Positions 44,309-56,332 of a stretch of DNA of 64,000 nt are shown here, piece by piece; positions within the stretch are counted from its first letter, which is position 1, and every line of letters begins with the position of its first letter. The position numbers and the translations under genes were made by a program. Where the stretch lies: contig BSBN01000781.1 in assembly GCA_027924645.1 (NCBI GenBank), forward strand, positions 5,022,001-5,086,000, written 5' to 3'. Source of the stretch: Cunninghamia lanceolata. Its lineage: Eukaryota; Streptophyta; Pinopsida; Cupressales; Cupressaceae. The notes under the pieces are model-generated. The model worked only from the letters and a program-made list of their open reading frames with translations, was not told the origin of the DNA and searched no databases.

Positions 44309-47300
44309 TTAGTTCATCACCGAAGGGGCAATAACCCCTAACTTCTCCCTGAGATATTCAAAAGAGTCCCTAGGAAGAGGTTTAGTAAAGATATCTGCAA
44401 TCTGATCCTTTGAGGGTACAAACTCCAATCTGACTTCATCCTTGTTCACTTGCTCTCTCAAAAAGTGAAATTTGATAGCTATATGCTTAGTATTAGAATG
44501 CAACACCAGATTCTTAGAAATATTTATTGCACTTGAATTATCATAGAAGATTGTGATAGGCTCCTCATACTCTACTTTGATATCTCTTAGCATCTGCTTC
44601 ATCCACAAAACTTGAGTGCAACTACCTGCTGCTACAATGTATTCTGCTTCAGTTGTAGACAGAGATATTGCCTCTTATTTCTGGCTTAGCCAAGAAACCA
44701 ATCTCTTCCCCAAAAAGAATGCTCAACACTGGTACTCTTCCAGTCATCCACATCTCCTACCCAATCAGCATCTGTATATGCATGAAGAGAGAAATCATGA
44801 TCTCTAGGATACCATAAACCATACTCAACTATCCCTTTTAGATATCTAAAAATCCTCTTGATTGCCATGACATGAGATTCTCTGGGATCAGCCTGGAATC
44901 TAGCAACAAGACCAACAGCCTGCATTATATCTGATCTAGTTTGAGTGAGATACAACAATCCTCCAATCATTGATCTGTACTTTGTCTGGTCTACCTTAGG
45001 AGAGTTATCATCTTTGCTCAACTTACATCTGGTTGTTATGGTAGTATTCATTGGCCTTGAATCTTCCATCCCAAATTTCCTCAACAATTCTTTCACATAT
45101 ATGGTTTAAGAAATGAAGATTCCTTTATTTGTTTGACTAATTTGTAGACCCAAGAAGAAATTCATTTCACCAAGCATAGACATCTCAAACTCACTTTTCA
45201 TTTGATTTGCAAAAGTTACACATACTATCTCTTCCTCCAAAGATGATGTCATCAACAAATACTTCAACAATCAAGATGTTTTCATGATCAATTTTGAAAT
45301 ATAAGTTACTGTCAGTAGTACCTTTGTTGAAACCAATCTTCAAAAGATGCTTATCCAATCTTTCATACCAAGCTCTTGGGGCTTGCTTTAATCCATAAAG
45401 TGCCTTCTTCAATTTGCAGACCATATCACCATGATCAGACAACTAAAATCCATCCGGTTGCTCTATATACACTTCTTCTTCCAAGTCACCATTTAGAAAG
45501 GCAGACTTGACATCCATCTGATATACTTTGAAATCCTTGAATGCAGCAAATGCAAGAAATAATCTGACTACTTCAATTCTTGCCACCAGAGCAAAAGTTT
45601 CTTCAAAATCAATTCCTTCTATTTGAGAGTAGCCCTTGTAGACCAATCTGGCTTTATTTTTTATTACTTCACCAACTTCATTTAGTTTGTTCCAGAATAC
45701 CCATTTGGTTCCAATCACATTCTTATTTCTAGGTCTGGGAATAATATCCCAAGTGTGATTTTTCTCAATTTGCATCAACTCTTCCTCCATTGCTTTGATC
45801 CAGTTTTCATCATTGCAGGCTTCATTTATTGTCTTAGGTTCAATCTTTGAAATTAGACAATATTCATCTGAATTTTGAACAATTTTCCTTCTAGTTTGCA
45901 CACCTTTGCTTTTGTCACCTATGATATGATCTTCAGAGTGGTTCAATCTTACATACCTTGGAACTTTGGGAGTTTCTTGCACTTCTACTTCTTGTTCAGG
46001 CTCATTCAGACCTATCTCTTCTTCCTGATTTACCTGATTAGTTTGAATCTAAATTTCATAAGAGGATTGAACTCCTTGAACCAGAACACCATTCTGATCA
46101 TCTTCATCATATTTATAAAACCTTGAGGGTTTCTCTATTCCCTCATCAACCTTCACATTTATACTTTCTATCATCTTTCTTAGTCTCTTGTCATAACACC
46201 GGTATGCTTTGCTTTGAGTAGAGTAACCCAAGAATATTCCTTCATCACTTCTAGCATCAAACTTGCTTAGACCTTCATCTCTTTTGATATAGCATTTGCT
46301 ACCAAAGACTCTGAAATATCTTACAGTAGGAGTAATGCCAAACTAGAGTTCATAAGGGGTCTTATCGGTATTGCTTCTGATTTGAACTCGATTGTGAGTA
46401 TAGACTGCAGTGCTGACAGCTTCTCTCCAATAGATATGAGGAACATTAGTTTCCATCATCATGGTCCTAGAAGCTTCCTGTATGGTCCAGTTCTTTCTTT
46501 CCATTACTCCATTCTGCTATGGAGTCCTAGGAGTAGACAATTGTCTCTTTATTCCATGTTTCTCACAGAACTCTATGAACTCACCGGATGTGTATTCTCC
46601 ACCTCTATCAGACCTCAGACATTTCAACTTTAATCTGGTTTAATTTTCTACCATAGCCTTGAATATTTTGAATTTCTCAAAAGATTTTGATTTTTCTTTT
46701 AGAAAAGTTACCCACATCATCCGGGAATAGTCATCAATTAGTAGCATGAAGTATCTATCACCTTGCAGACTCCTGATTCTTGCCGGACCACAAAGATCAG
46801 TATGAACTAAGTCCAATAATCTGGTAGAGGAAAGTTCCTTACTTTTGAATGAGACTTTGCTTAGCTTACCCAACTGACATTCTTTACACAAGTTGTTGGT
46901 AGGTTTTACTAATTTAGGAAGATCTCTTATAGCCTGAGTATTTCTTATCTTGATGATATTATCAAAATTTACATGACACATCCTCCTATGCCATAACTAG
47001 CTCTGATCAACTTGAACAAATAAGCAACTTTTATCAGTACCAACCAAGTGGAAGATATTACCTTTAGTTTGAGTACCGGATGCAATCTCTGTTCCAGAGC
47101 TTTCAAAGATCTTGCATTTTCCATCCTTGAACCGGAGATCATAGCCTTTGTCCACCAACTGTCCAACACTAAGAAGATTGTGCTTCAATCCTTCAACATA
47201 CAATACATTACCTATTTTGTTTCTACCATCAAAAGAAATAGTTCCTCTACCTCTGATTCTACTAGCAGAATTATCACCAAACTTTACCATTCCTCCTTCA

Positions 47301-48454
47301 TACATTTCCAAATCTACAAAATTATTTTTGTCACCTGTCATATGGTGAGAGCATCCACTGTCAATGACCCAATCATCCTTTTCTTCAACTTGGGCAGCCA
47401 GAACTCTTTCTACAATTTTAAGATTGATAGATTCAGAAAATATAGGTTCTTCTTCCTTAATGGCAATAAATACCCATTCATTTCTAGATTTGTTTCCTGT
47501 CTCTGACTCATCATCTGTTACTCCTTCATTGTCATCTTCTTCATGAACATAGTAGCAATTCTTTTGGAACCTTGATCTATTGGGATTTGGCCTTGAAAAT
47601 CTATCCAGACACTTTGAGGCAAAATGACCAATCTTATTGCAGTTAAAGCATTTAAAGGGCAATTTTCCTTCATACTTACCAGATCCTCTTGGCAGTCTCT
47701 TTACAATAAGGGCTTCAAGTTGAGCAGTTTCTATTTCTTCTTCTTCCAGGTCTTTTCTTGCTTTTTCATACCATGGTAGTTTCCTTGATGAATTTTCTCC
47801 CGGATCAAACCTTTGTTTACCTTTTACAGAGATACTGGCTTTGAATGTAGATTCAATCTTTGGGGGGTCATCTCAGAATTCTGTGTTTTCAAATGCAGCC
47901 AATTGATCTCTTGTGATAGTTGTATGGGCTCTGAATTCTTCATTGGCAGCAGCCTTGATTTTGTAAGAGGCAGGTAGGGATCTGAGAATTTTGCCAACAA
48001 TTTCATTCTCATCCAAGACTCCACCAGCATTTCTAATTCCACAAACCAGCTCATTCACTCTTGGCATAAAGGCAGTCATATTTTCATCATCTCTCATTTT
48101 TAGTTTTTCAAATTTCCCTTTTAGACTCTGTAACCTTGCACATTTAACATACTGGTCTCCTTCATGCAAAAGTTCTAGTTTACTCCAAATCTCAAAGGCA
48201 GTTGGTAGGTCAATAACATTTGAGAGGTCTAAGTCGGATAATGCGCTTAGAAGAGCCTCTTTGGTCCGCATATTGTTTTCAGCATATGTGAGTTCATTTA
48301 GGGTTGTCGGACCACCCTATGGAGATACATACGGTTTTGTAACCATGGACTAGTACGCCATTCCCATACATTGCAAGTGACATTTCATGTGACCTTTCCA
48401 AAGAGCAAAGTTGTTTCCATCAAACTTCGGACTGTCCTTCTTGTAAGACGACAT
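44309..48454 (-). pseudogene. C1 gag-pol polyprotein, decayed
   Basis: Starts at the ATG at 48,454 (MSSYKKDSPKFDGNNFALW). It holds a UBN2-type gag (about 48,270-47,870), zinc knuckle CFNCNKIGHFASKC (from 47,650) and protease WVIDSGCSHHMTG. Then come a GAG-pre-integrase part with integrase Asp in VHTDLCGP and downstream RSDRGGEY, reverse transcriptase ([25 protein letters not shown] at about 45,244-45,265) and RNase H (IFYDNSSAI), ending in ADIFTKPLP. Most blocks share one frame. In-frame stops include two early in gag (near 48,350 and 48,317). Two frame changes lie near 45,220 and 44,720, on either side of the 45,096-44,686 segment (RSMIGGLLYL, HAYTDADW). The product would copy and integrate element RNA in cytoplasmic particles; this copy cannot. 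Confidence 0.92.
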
Positions 48455-48497
48455 CCTAGATCTCCTCAAGTGGTTAAGGCTTTTTTAGAGGAACTTA

Positions 48498-48509
48498 GCT
48501 CTGATACCA
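48498..48509 (-). other. C1 primer binding site, initiator tRNA-Met
   Basis: TGGTATCAGAGC on the - strand, two bases from the 5' LTR. This is the standard plant Copia primer site. Confidence 0.92.
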
Positions 48510-48511
48510 AT

Positions 48512-49736
48512 TGTTAGACTTATGGCACACAACTGAGAGGGGGGTGAATCAGTTGTCCAAAATTTCCATACTTAAATCTACTTGGTGATTAACAGTATAT
48601 CATTCATGAAAACATAATGCAATTAAATCAAAAGCATAAACTCATCATCACATAAGACACCAAGATTTTGACGTGGAAAACCTGGTTAAGGGAAAAAACC
48701 ACGGGGTGATTAACCCAAGATTGTATTCTCTGTTAGAAGAATAGAAAGAACAAATGGCACATGCCAATTAGGGCTCACTGCCCAAGCACACTACTCACAA
48801 GAGGCTCACTGCCTACAAGAGACACACTGTCTACAAAGAATTAAGTATCACCTACTTGAACTGGAAAGTAGCATCTTCACCATGCTTGAATCAGTTCCAT
48901 TTAAGCCCAATACTTCTCTTCTACCTTTCGCTCCCCTTTTCTCTACCACACCGTCATCTCCACACCACACACTTTGGAATGACTTCACAATCCTTTATTT
49001 ATACAAGGTATCGACTTAGAAACACTCATCTAAGTCGGCAAACACTAATAGATCATCCAGAAGACGTGTAATACATCCGGTCAGCCAGTCTCAAGAAGAA
49101 CACCAACATCCGGTGGTTATTCATCAAATCCAGGCTCTAACTTCAATGCGAACCGCCAACATGAACTAGACACGATCCAAAGATCACCACAACCTTTCCT
49201 GAGTCACCAAGAACATCTGCACTTCATTTGCTTTCTGGAATTATTCTCTCCTTCATCCAGAACTATAAGAACACAGTCTGTCATCACTATCACAAAAGAA
49301 TAGGTGCTTCCAGACCTCCAAACTAAGAAAAAATCTATTTGATACTTCTTAAGGACTTCCTCAACACTCCCTCCAATCCGCAGAATGGGATGATGCACTT
49401 CTGGATCTCACTGGACCTATCTGTGACACTCTATCACCTCTGAACACCTGTCGAAACTGGTTCTACTTGAGCAACCATAACTTCTTCAAATCTTCATGCG
49501 GACCTCGAAAAATTGACTGGAGCATCTCAAGACTTATATCTACAAACCCTTTAAACCGCATACTCTGATCCTCAACCTATTTGGGACTTTTACCTTCTTA
49601 TCATTACTATTCTTCACAGTTCCTGATTGAGACTAATTTTCTCAATATCCTCAGCACACAGCTCATCCAATCCTTCTCATTAATGCAACATGAGTATGTT
49701 GACATGACAACATTGGTTAGGCCCATACTTGCAACA
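48512..49736 (-). repeat. C1 right (5') LTR
   Basis: 1,225 bases with TG/CA ends, pairing with 42,756-43,988. A TATAAATA on the - strand at 48,996-49,003 is a candidate promoter element, also present in the left LTR near 43,240. Confidence 0.92.
48996..49003 (-). promoter_or_regulatory. Candidate TATA box of the C1 5' LTR
   Basis: TATAAATA on the - strand, about 735 bases into the LTR, conserved in both LTRs. Confidence 0.5.
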
Positions 49737-50564
49737 ATGATAAGAACAGTTCAGTGAAGAACAGGTTGACTTGTGTTAGATCCTTATGCGGATCTAGTAG
49801 AAGTATTTTGGTGAGTTGCATATGGGATATAATATTAGTAGACAACATGTATGGTGATCTGCAAGTGTTATTTTTGGTACGCATCAATATTGATGTATGG
49901 ATTCAGTCGACAAAACATAATACTTGTATTGTTTGTTAAGTTCTTCATGAGGCCGATAGAAAGGTGATTAAATTTCTTGAGGTGGATATATATAACCGAT
50001 GGATTCAAGTATATTGATATATATGTGGTGTGTGAATATGGAGTAAGTGAAAAAAAGGCATATAGAAGTGCAAAAGAGAAGAGATCTGAGGTCCAGATTA
50101 TGGCAGAGCAGTAAACAGGGCAGAATAAAGATGAAGTGTGTAAAATAGTATTATGTGCTTAACCGGAACTGAATTCTTGCATTGGCAGATGCTACTTATC
50201 AGTTCAAACAATCTGTAATCCTTTTGTAATCATTCTTGTAGGTAGTGAGCCTCTCTTGAGCAGTGAGCTCTGGGCAGTGAGCTTGAAGGGATGTGCCTTC
50301 CCCTTTGTAATACTTTTAACAGACTATAATCTTTGTGGGTTAACCCCCACTGTGGTTTTTCCCTTAATTGGGTTTCCACATCAAAATCTTGTGTCAAGTG
50401 TCTTTTATGTTTCTGCTCATGTATTATTAATTCTTACTTTTCATGATTATGTCATTAACCTATTATGAAGTGGTAAAGAAGAATTAACTACATCAAGCTT
50501 TAAAAGTTTCAAGACAACTGATTAACCCCCCTGCCCCTCTCAGTTATCAGCCCTAATTCCAACA

Positions 50565-53500
50565 AGAGTGTACAAATGGCTTGGTCATGCTATGATTATA
50601 GTACAATCCTTATTTTCATTTGCTAGTTGTTTCTCCCTTCCAATGGATCCCTCCCTTATGTTGTCTTTTTTTAATCATTCTCCCATTCAGTTTTGCATTG
50701 AATGGCAACTTGCTAGACCTAAGGCCAACAAGACTTAGTTTTTCCTCAACACATCCTTACTAATTGATTAGCCCACATTAGTCCACATCCAACATGTCTA
50801 GAACCTTGATCCTCATCCTACTCAAAAGAAATGTTGGATTAACTTGTGGAATAGTACTATCAAAAACACCTCCCATTTTTTTCAAATTTATGGCCAATAG
50901 CTAACTCATTTTTGTTGTTTCTGATACAAGGCCACCACCTTGGAGGTCTACTAAGCCACCTCTATGCTAGAATCCAATCCCTTTGTTCTTGAATTGTAGT
51001 AGTGGGTGACCAAGCTTTGTCAATAGAAGAAAATTCTTGATAGTCATACAACTAGAGGTGCTCAAATTAAATCTTGTCTATATTGGCTCAAAGTGGAAGA
51101 TAGTGCTTCTAAAGAATTTTTCCATGCTCTTTGTGCTCACCACACTTCTTAGACCATTACAAAAATCAAAGACAACCATTAGCTCCTATCTGAACTTCCA
51201 AATATCCTTTAGGATTTTGTTCATCATTTTGAGTAGGTGTTTAAATCTCAAGAGAATTCTCTTGAATGTGAATAGGATGTGCAAGAGTGCCTCAAGATTG
51301 TCCCCTATCAACTTTCTCATTCTTAGTGAGTCTTTTGTAATCAATTTCAGTCCATTGCTCACCTGTGAAACCATCTTTTCCATGGCCAATGACAAAGCCC
51401 CTAGATGTGATGGTTCTCCTTGTGAGTTCTACAAGACTCTCTGGGAATTGGTTGGAGAGGATCTTCATAAATTATACCTTGAATCCATTCATTCTAATTC
51501 CTTAGGAAAGATTATAAATTAAGGAAATATTTAATTACTCTACTTAATGTCTCCTACAAGATCATAACCAAGGCTCTTGCTTTGAAGTTGAGCCATCTTC
51601 TTCTATAGATTGTGTGTCTTAAATAAAATAGCTTCATTAAGTCTAGGTTTATTTTGAACAATATTATTATGGTCTGGGAAGGTATGGAGTGGGCCCAGAG
51701 ATTGTAGTAGCCAGTTGTGTTCATCAAAATTTGCTTTGCTAAAGACTATGACTGCATTGAGTGGCCTTTTATCCTTGCTATGGTTCAAGTTTTAGGATTT
51801 AGCCCTCACTTTGTGCAATTTATTCACGTGCACTTTTCAGATGCCTCTTCTTGTCTCACTATCAATGTCCATCAATCTAGTGCCTTTGGGATTTTTTGAT
51901 CTATATGTCAAGGATGTCCTTTAGCCCCTACTCTTTATGTGCTTGTTGTTGAGGGCTTTGGATATCCTCTAGCCAATTATATTTCCTAGAATCTAGTCAA
52001 AGGCATTTCTTTTCCCAATTGCTTATCTCAATTAGTGAATGCATTATGCTGATGATTCATTTCTTACTCTTCTGGAAGAAGAAGGCAATATCAAACAAGA
52101 CCTACATTTTCTAGATATTTTTGTAAGGCATCATGTTCTAGCATTCAATGGAAAAAAACACAAGCCTTTCTAGACTCCCCATCCTCTTTATGGTAGTCTA
52201 TTATTTCCAAAATTGAAAAGAAGTTGTCTTAGTGGATTACCAAGCCTCTATCCTTGATAGGGAAATTCTAGGTGTGCTCAAAGATCTTAGTGGCTACTCA
52301 TGTATACTATTCTTCATGTTGGGTACCTTTTAAAGCTTCTTACCAAAATCTTGAAAATTTTCTTAGGGATTTTCTTTGGGCCTCCTCTCAAAATTGTAGA
52401 GGTTTCCATTGTGTGACTTGGGATTTTTGTTGTCTCCCATATGACTCTGAAGGACTGGGTTTAATTTCCACTTAATGAGAAGGATTGGCCTTGTGTGCAA
52501 AATGGATCATTTGAGCTCTTGAATGCAATAGGCCTAAAAGTTTCATTGCATCTCTATAGGTGTTCCTTATGGGAGACAAGCTTGGAAGGGAATTGGCCTT
52601 CACACCCTTCTTATCATGAAGGAGACCATCCACATTCAAGGTACTTTTGTGATGAAAAACATCTGGACATCTTGGGAAGCCATAAAACCCTAGTTAGTCT
52701 AGAATGGAAAAGGCTTTTGAACATGTCTTTCTATTAATCAACAATCTATATCTAGTGGTCTCCTATTATATCTTGTCAAGATCATCCTCTATCCAAAACT
52801 CCATGGCTTTGTGCTTTGAGGTTTTTCAAGAAATGAATCAAGTCCCTTCCAAATCATTTTTCCAAAGAATCTAGGAATTTTCTTACTTGGCCTAAAGCCA
52901 AAGTTAAGTTTCATTTGTTCAAATAGGACCTTGAAACCTTCTAGGTTGTTATTGACTTTGTGACACCAGATATAATTCAAAATATTGGGGTTCATTGTTT
53001 CAAGCCCTAATGGAAAGAGTGGAAATGGTAGCTTGACACACCATTTCACAATTACAAACATCGTAAGGGCTATTCTTAGCTCTCTCCATACTTTCCCATG
53101 GTGCCTATTTTAAACTACAAATGGTTGTTGCAATCCCCTTTGAGCACTTGGCAGGACAAGTTTCAAATTGTTTGCTCAACCACTATTGAGCTAAAGCTTG
53201 ACCATTTTTCCTACTATATTATTTTCTAATGCCTTCCAGTTGGCTCTAGATTAACTCATATTGGGGTTAGGGATCCTTGATGCCCATTTTGTGGTCATTA
53301 TGAAACTCTCGAGCATCTTTTCTATTTTTGTCCCAGAGTTGAAACTGCCTGGTTCTAGATTCATGTTTTTGTCAGACCATTTTGGTCTAAGCCATTCTCT
53401 TGGCATATGGCTTTTTTAGGTAGCTAGCCTAAAATCCCCTCTAGATATACGTAGATTCGACATGCTTTCAAGGTGGAAATTCTTATCAGCATATGAAAGG

Positions 53501-53833
53501 ACAAGAATTTTTCTTTATTTTTTGGATGTTTAGTTGATCCTAATTTCTCAATTTACACTAAGGCTATGATTTGTTTTAATATGCTTATGCAGATTTAGGT
53601 GCAAGCCAACTAGGTTAAACTTGATGTGGCACATCTTTAGGTGCTTTTGGATCATTGGGGTAATGCCCTATGCACTATTTATATTGTCCCTCTTACTCCT
53701 ACCTCTAGTTGAGGCCACTCTTTGTCTTGTGGGCATCATCAAGGGCATAGTCATTATGCTCATGGTGATTAGGATGCACACTCTCATGCCTCTCAACCTC
53801 TTGTGAGAAGATCTAGGGATTAGTCTTAGACAG
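50565..53833 (+). mobile_element. LINE-B, middle segment (ORF2)
   Basis: Resumes LINE-B after S1: 'gtacaaatgg', then 'catgctatgatt', as in LINE-A near 13,040. It carries the rest of the endonuclease, reverse transcriptase and the post-RT zinc region. It ends at 53,833 where element X begins. Confidence 0.85.
50700..53833 (+). pseudogene. LINE-B ORF2: reverse transcriptase and zinc region, decayed
   Basis: Visible motifs are VFIKICFAKDYDCIEWPF (about 51,719-51,770), a YADD catalytic box (52,045-52,056) followed by SFLTLLEEEGN, and the segment DFLWASSQNCRGF (about 52,365-52,405). CPFCGHYETLEHLFYFCP (about 53,279-53,333) is the zinc-binding RT domain of plant L1 elements. Several frame shifts and stops separate these. 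LINE-A has the same order on the other strand. Confidence 0.85.
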
Positions 53834-55378
53834 TGTTGGTTCTTCCAGCTGATTTCTTGATTGTCTCTATAAAGTAGCTATCTTTGATGCTCAAGACTCT
53901 CAGATTAGTGGCCAATGAACAAGAGTTGATGAAATGATCTCCTCTGCACTTTAGGCTCTACTAGACCTAGGGGAGTAATCCTTTTACAACAATATCACTT
54001 GATCAAACCCTAATTAATATAGGATATTGCAAAAGTAGAAATGTTCTCATTCATATACACCAAGACTGTGAGATTAACTAAAAACTGGCTAAGTCTTTGG
54101 GGATTAACTCATTGCTGGATTTGAGAACATATTTCAAAATAACCTAAACTAATACAAAAAAAAAATTTAAATGATTTTATCTTTTAGGGTTTTGGTTCTA
54201 GACTTTGGGCAAGATAAAATTTAGATCAGTGCCTATCTAGGGTACATAGTCAAACTATCTCCTACAAGTGCCTCTTTCTGACATGTAAAACTCAAATGCA
54301 GAGGATTAACTATATCACTGCCTTACAATGACACATCCGAAGAAGGGTACTTCACACATTTCTTCTTAGTAATCCCTAACACAATACATAACTCCCTATT
54401 TCTTATTCAAAGCATTTTTAATCCATTACTTGAATAGAAGAAACAAATAATCTATATTCAATACAACAAATGTGTATAGATAAACTTAGAAACCCTTTAT
54501 TCCTTTATTTATAAGAGAAATGCATACATATAAGGAGACAAATGTGAGAAACACATGCTAAATGCATTTTTCATATGACTCATTCTGAATTGAAAAATGT
54601 CATACAAAGACTTTTCACTTAGCAAAATTGTCTCCTGCAACCCAAAATATTTTATTTCATAATATATCCACCCAAAAATGATGTTCCAAAATCCTTTAAC
54701 AATGATAGAACAAGTTCTTAAATAGAAGATAAGAAACTTGTTAGCCTAGGACCTAACTCAACATAGTTAGTTACAACCTTGTCCTTTTACATTAAATGAA
54801 TTGAGGCATAGGAACAGGCACTTAGTTTACAACAAAATATGCCCTCTAAAAATAGCTCCTTGTAGTAGTTGTAACCATTGAGAAGACCAAACTTGATGTT
54901 GATGAAAAACCTTTGAAACTCTTTTTGCCAAAATTAGACTACCAACCACCTCGTACTCCAATCCTGTGTTTCAATCATTATATTTCTCAGTCCATACAAC
55001 ACACATTTTCTCTGTAGGCCATTGGAAACAGATCACTTTAGCTATTTTATCATTATTAGAAATTTACTTGGCATCCAAGATTGCCTTAGTTTCTTTACTG
55101 AAACTATCAAGGGTAAGTGCAAGAAGATGAGTTCACTTTTTGGCCAAAAAGTGGAAGTCTTTTTCCTATTTTTCAAATTTTGTCATAGTTGGAGTGACAA
55201 TTTGAAGCACTTGCACATAAAATATTAAGATGATGTAAAAATATGAAATGTAGGATTTTGTTTCTAGTTTTCAAATATGTATTTTTTTCTAATACCCAGA
55301 TGACGCAAGTTGGTTTTTTATTAGATGTACAAAAAGTGGCTTTTTAGAAGTCCCTTGTTTTTTGCTAAAGCATGCATG

Positions 55379-55582
55379 TGTACGGCCGACATAATTTGAC
55401 CTAAATTAATGTATTTTTCTAATTCCTTTTGTGGAAAGATTCTTAGGATGTTGAATTTTGGTTAGGTTATTTTTTTGTATTTTTTTGATAAATATTTTTT
55501 TAAAATTAATTTTTAAATGGCCCTAATTAGTGTTTTTAAAAACCCCTCGTGTACGGCCAACATAATTTGACTTAAACTAATC
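55379..55582. repeat. Direct repeat of about 34 bases, 170 apart
   Basis: 'gtgtacggcc' + 'acataatttgac' + 'taaa..taat' occurs at about 55,379-55,411 and 55,549-55,581 with four or five differences. Confidence 0.82.
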
Positions 55583-55980
55583 AATTCACTATTTTTTTTT
55601 TCATCATGTAGAGAATGGTGTCTAGTTTGGTAAGACATAATTTTTTTTTTCAAGAAACTTTCAAAATCAAAAGTTATTAAAAAAATAGTAACATATGTTA
55701 TTTCAAGTTTATGAGTTAGTTTGTTTGGAAAATAAATAATAAATAGAAAATTATGTTCAATAGTAGAAAAAATTACATATGTGAAAACTAGACTTTCAGA
55801 TCTATAATGGGTTTTAATTTTGTTAAAATATTATGAAAAAAAAAGTCATCAGCCATAGTGGTGAAACTAGTTTTTTCTCTTGTTGTTTTCATGGTCTCCT
55901 AGTTGCATGTCCAAAGCTAAGACTTGGGTTTCCAAGCCTAAAACCAATGCAAATTGGCGAGTTTGAACTTTCAAAATTTT

Positions 55981-56125
55981 AGAAATGGGTACCCATTTCT
56001 AAAAAAAAAAAATAAGCCATAGGTATGTAAAAAAAAATAATACTTTTTGAAAATGGGTACCTGTTTCACTTCGGGTGCCTGATCCTAAACGGGTACCCAT
56101 TTTTTTCAAAACGGGTACCCATTCC
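55981..56125. repeat. Cluster of GGGTACCC palindromes
   Basis: Begins with a perfect 20-base palindrome, agaaatgggtacccatttct (55,981-56,000). Three related copies follow, near 56,053, 56,090 and 56,112 (aaaatgggtacc, aacgggtaccca, aacgggtaccca). They lie just downstream of the coding region of X when read on the - strand. Confidence 0.88.
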
Positions 56126-56332
56126 AAGTGGCATTTTTCATCCGCGGAAAACTTCCGCAAAATGTATACTCCACTTCTTGCTTTAACCCTCAAGATTCAC
56201 CTCTAAAAAAAATAACTCATCTAATCTACTATTCAATTGATCTATTCTGAACACATCATTAGCACATATGGCAGATGAGAGATCAGTAACTAATACTTTG
56301 TATTACTCCTTCCAATGATCAAGAGGCTTTAC

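Larger units (their letters stand above)
42756..49736 (-). mobile_element. C1: complete Ty1/Copia retrotransposon (- strand)
   Basis: 6,981 bases inside S1, with target duplications ATGAT (42,751-42,755 and 49,737-49,741). LTRs are 42,756-43,988 and 48,512-49,736. The primer site for initiator tRNA-Met and the polypurine tract are in place. The gene order gag, protease, integrase, reverse transcriptase, RNase H is that of Copia. LTR divergence is a few percent by eye, clearly above G1, and the coding region is broken. Confidence 0.93.
42443..50564 (+). mobile_element. S1: solo LTR of a Copia-like family, split by C1
   Basis: Ends are TGTTGGCAAC and ATTCCAACA, with perfect target duplications AGAGT (42,438-42,442 and 50,565-50,569) in LINE-B. 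Without C1 it is about 1.14 kb (42,443-42,755 and 49,742-50,564). 'tttttcccttaattgggttt' and 'caaaatcttgtgtc' near 50,355-50,400 resemble the C1 LTR on its own strand, so the families are related. No internal region is present, as expected after recombination between two LTRs. Confidence 0.85.
53834..56332. other. Non-coding left arm of X
   Basis: 2.5 kb, AT-rich, without a gene. It holds a 34-base direct repeat (55,379 and 55,549) and a group of GGTACC palindromes (55,981-56,125). Confidence 0.5.
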
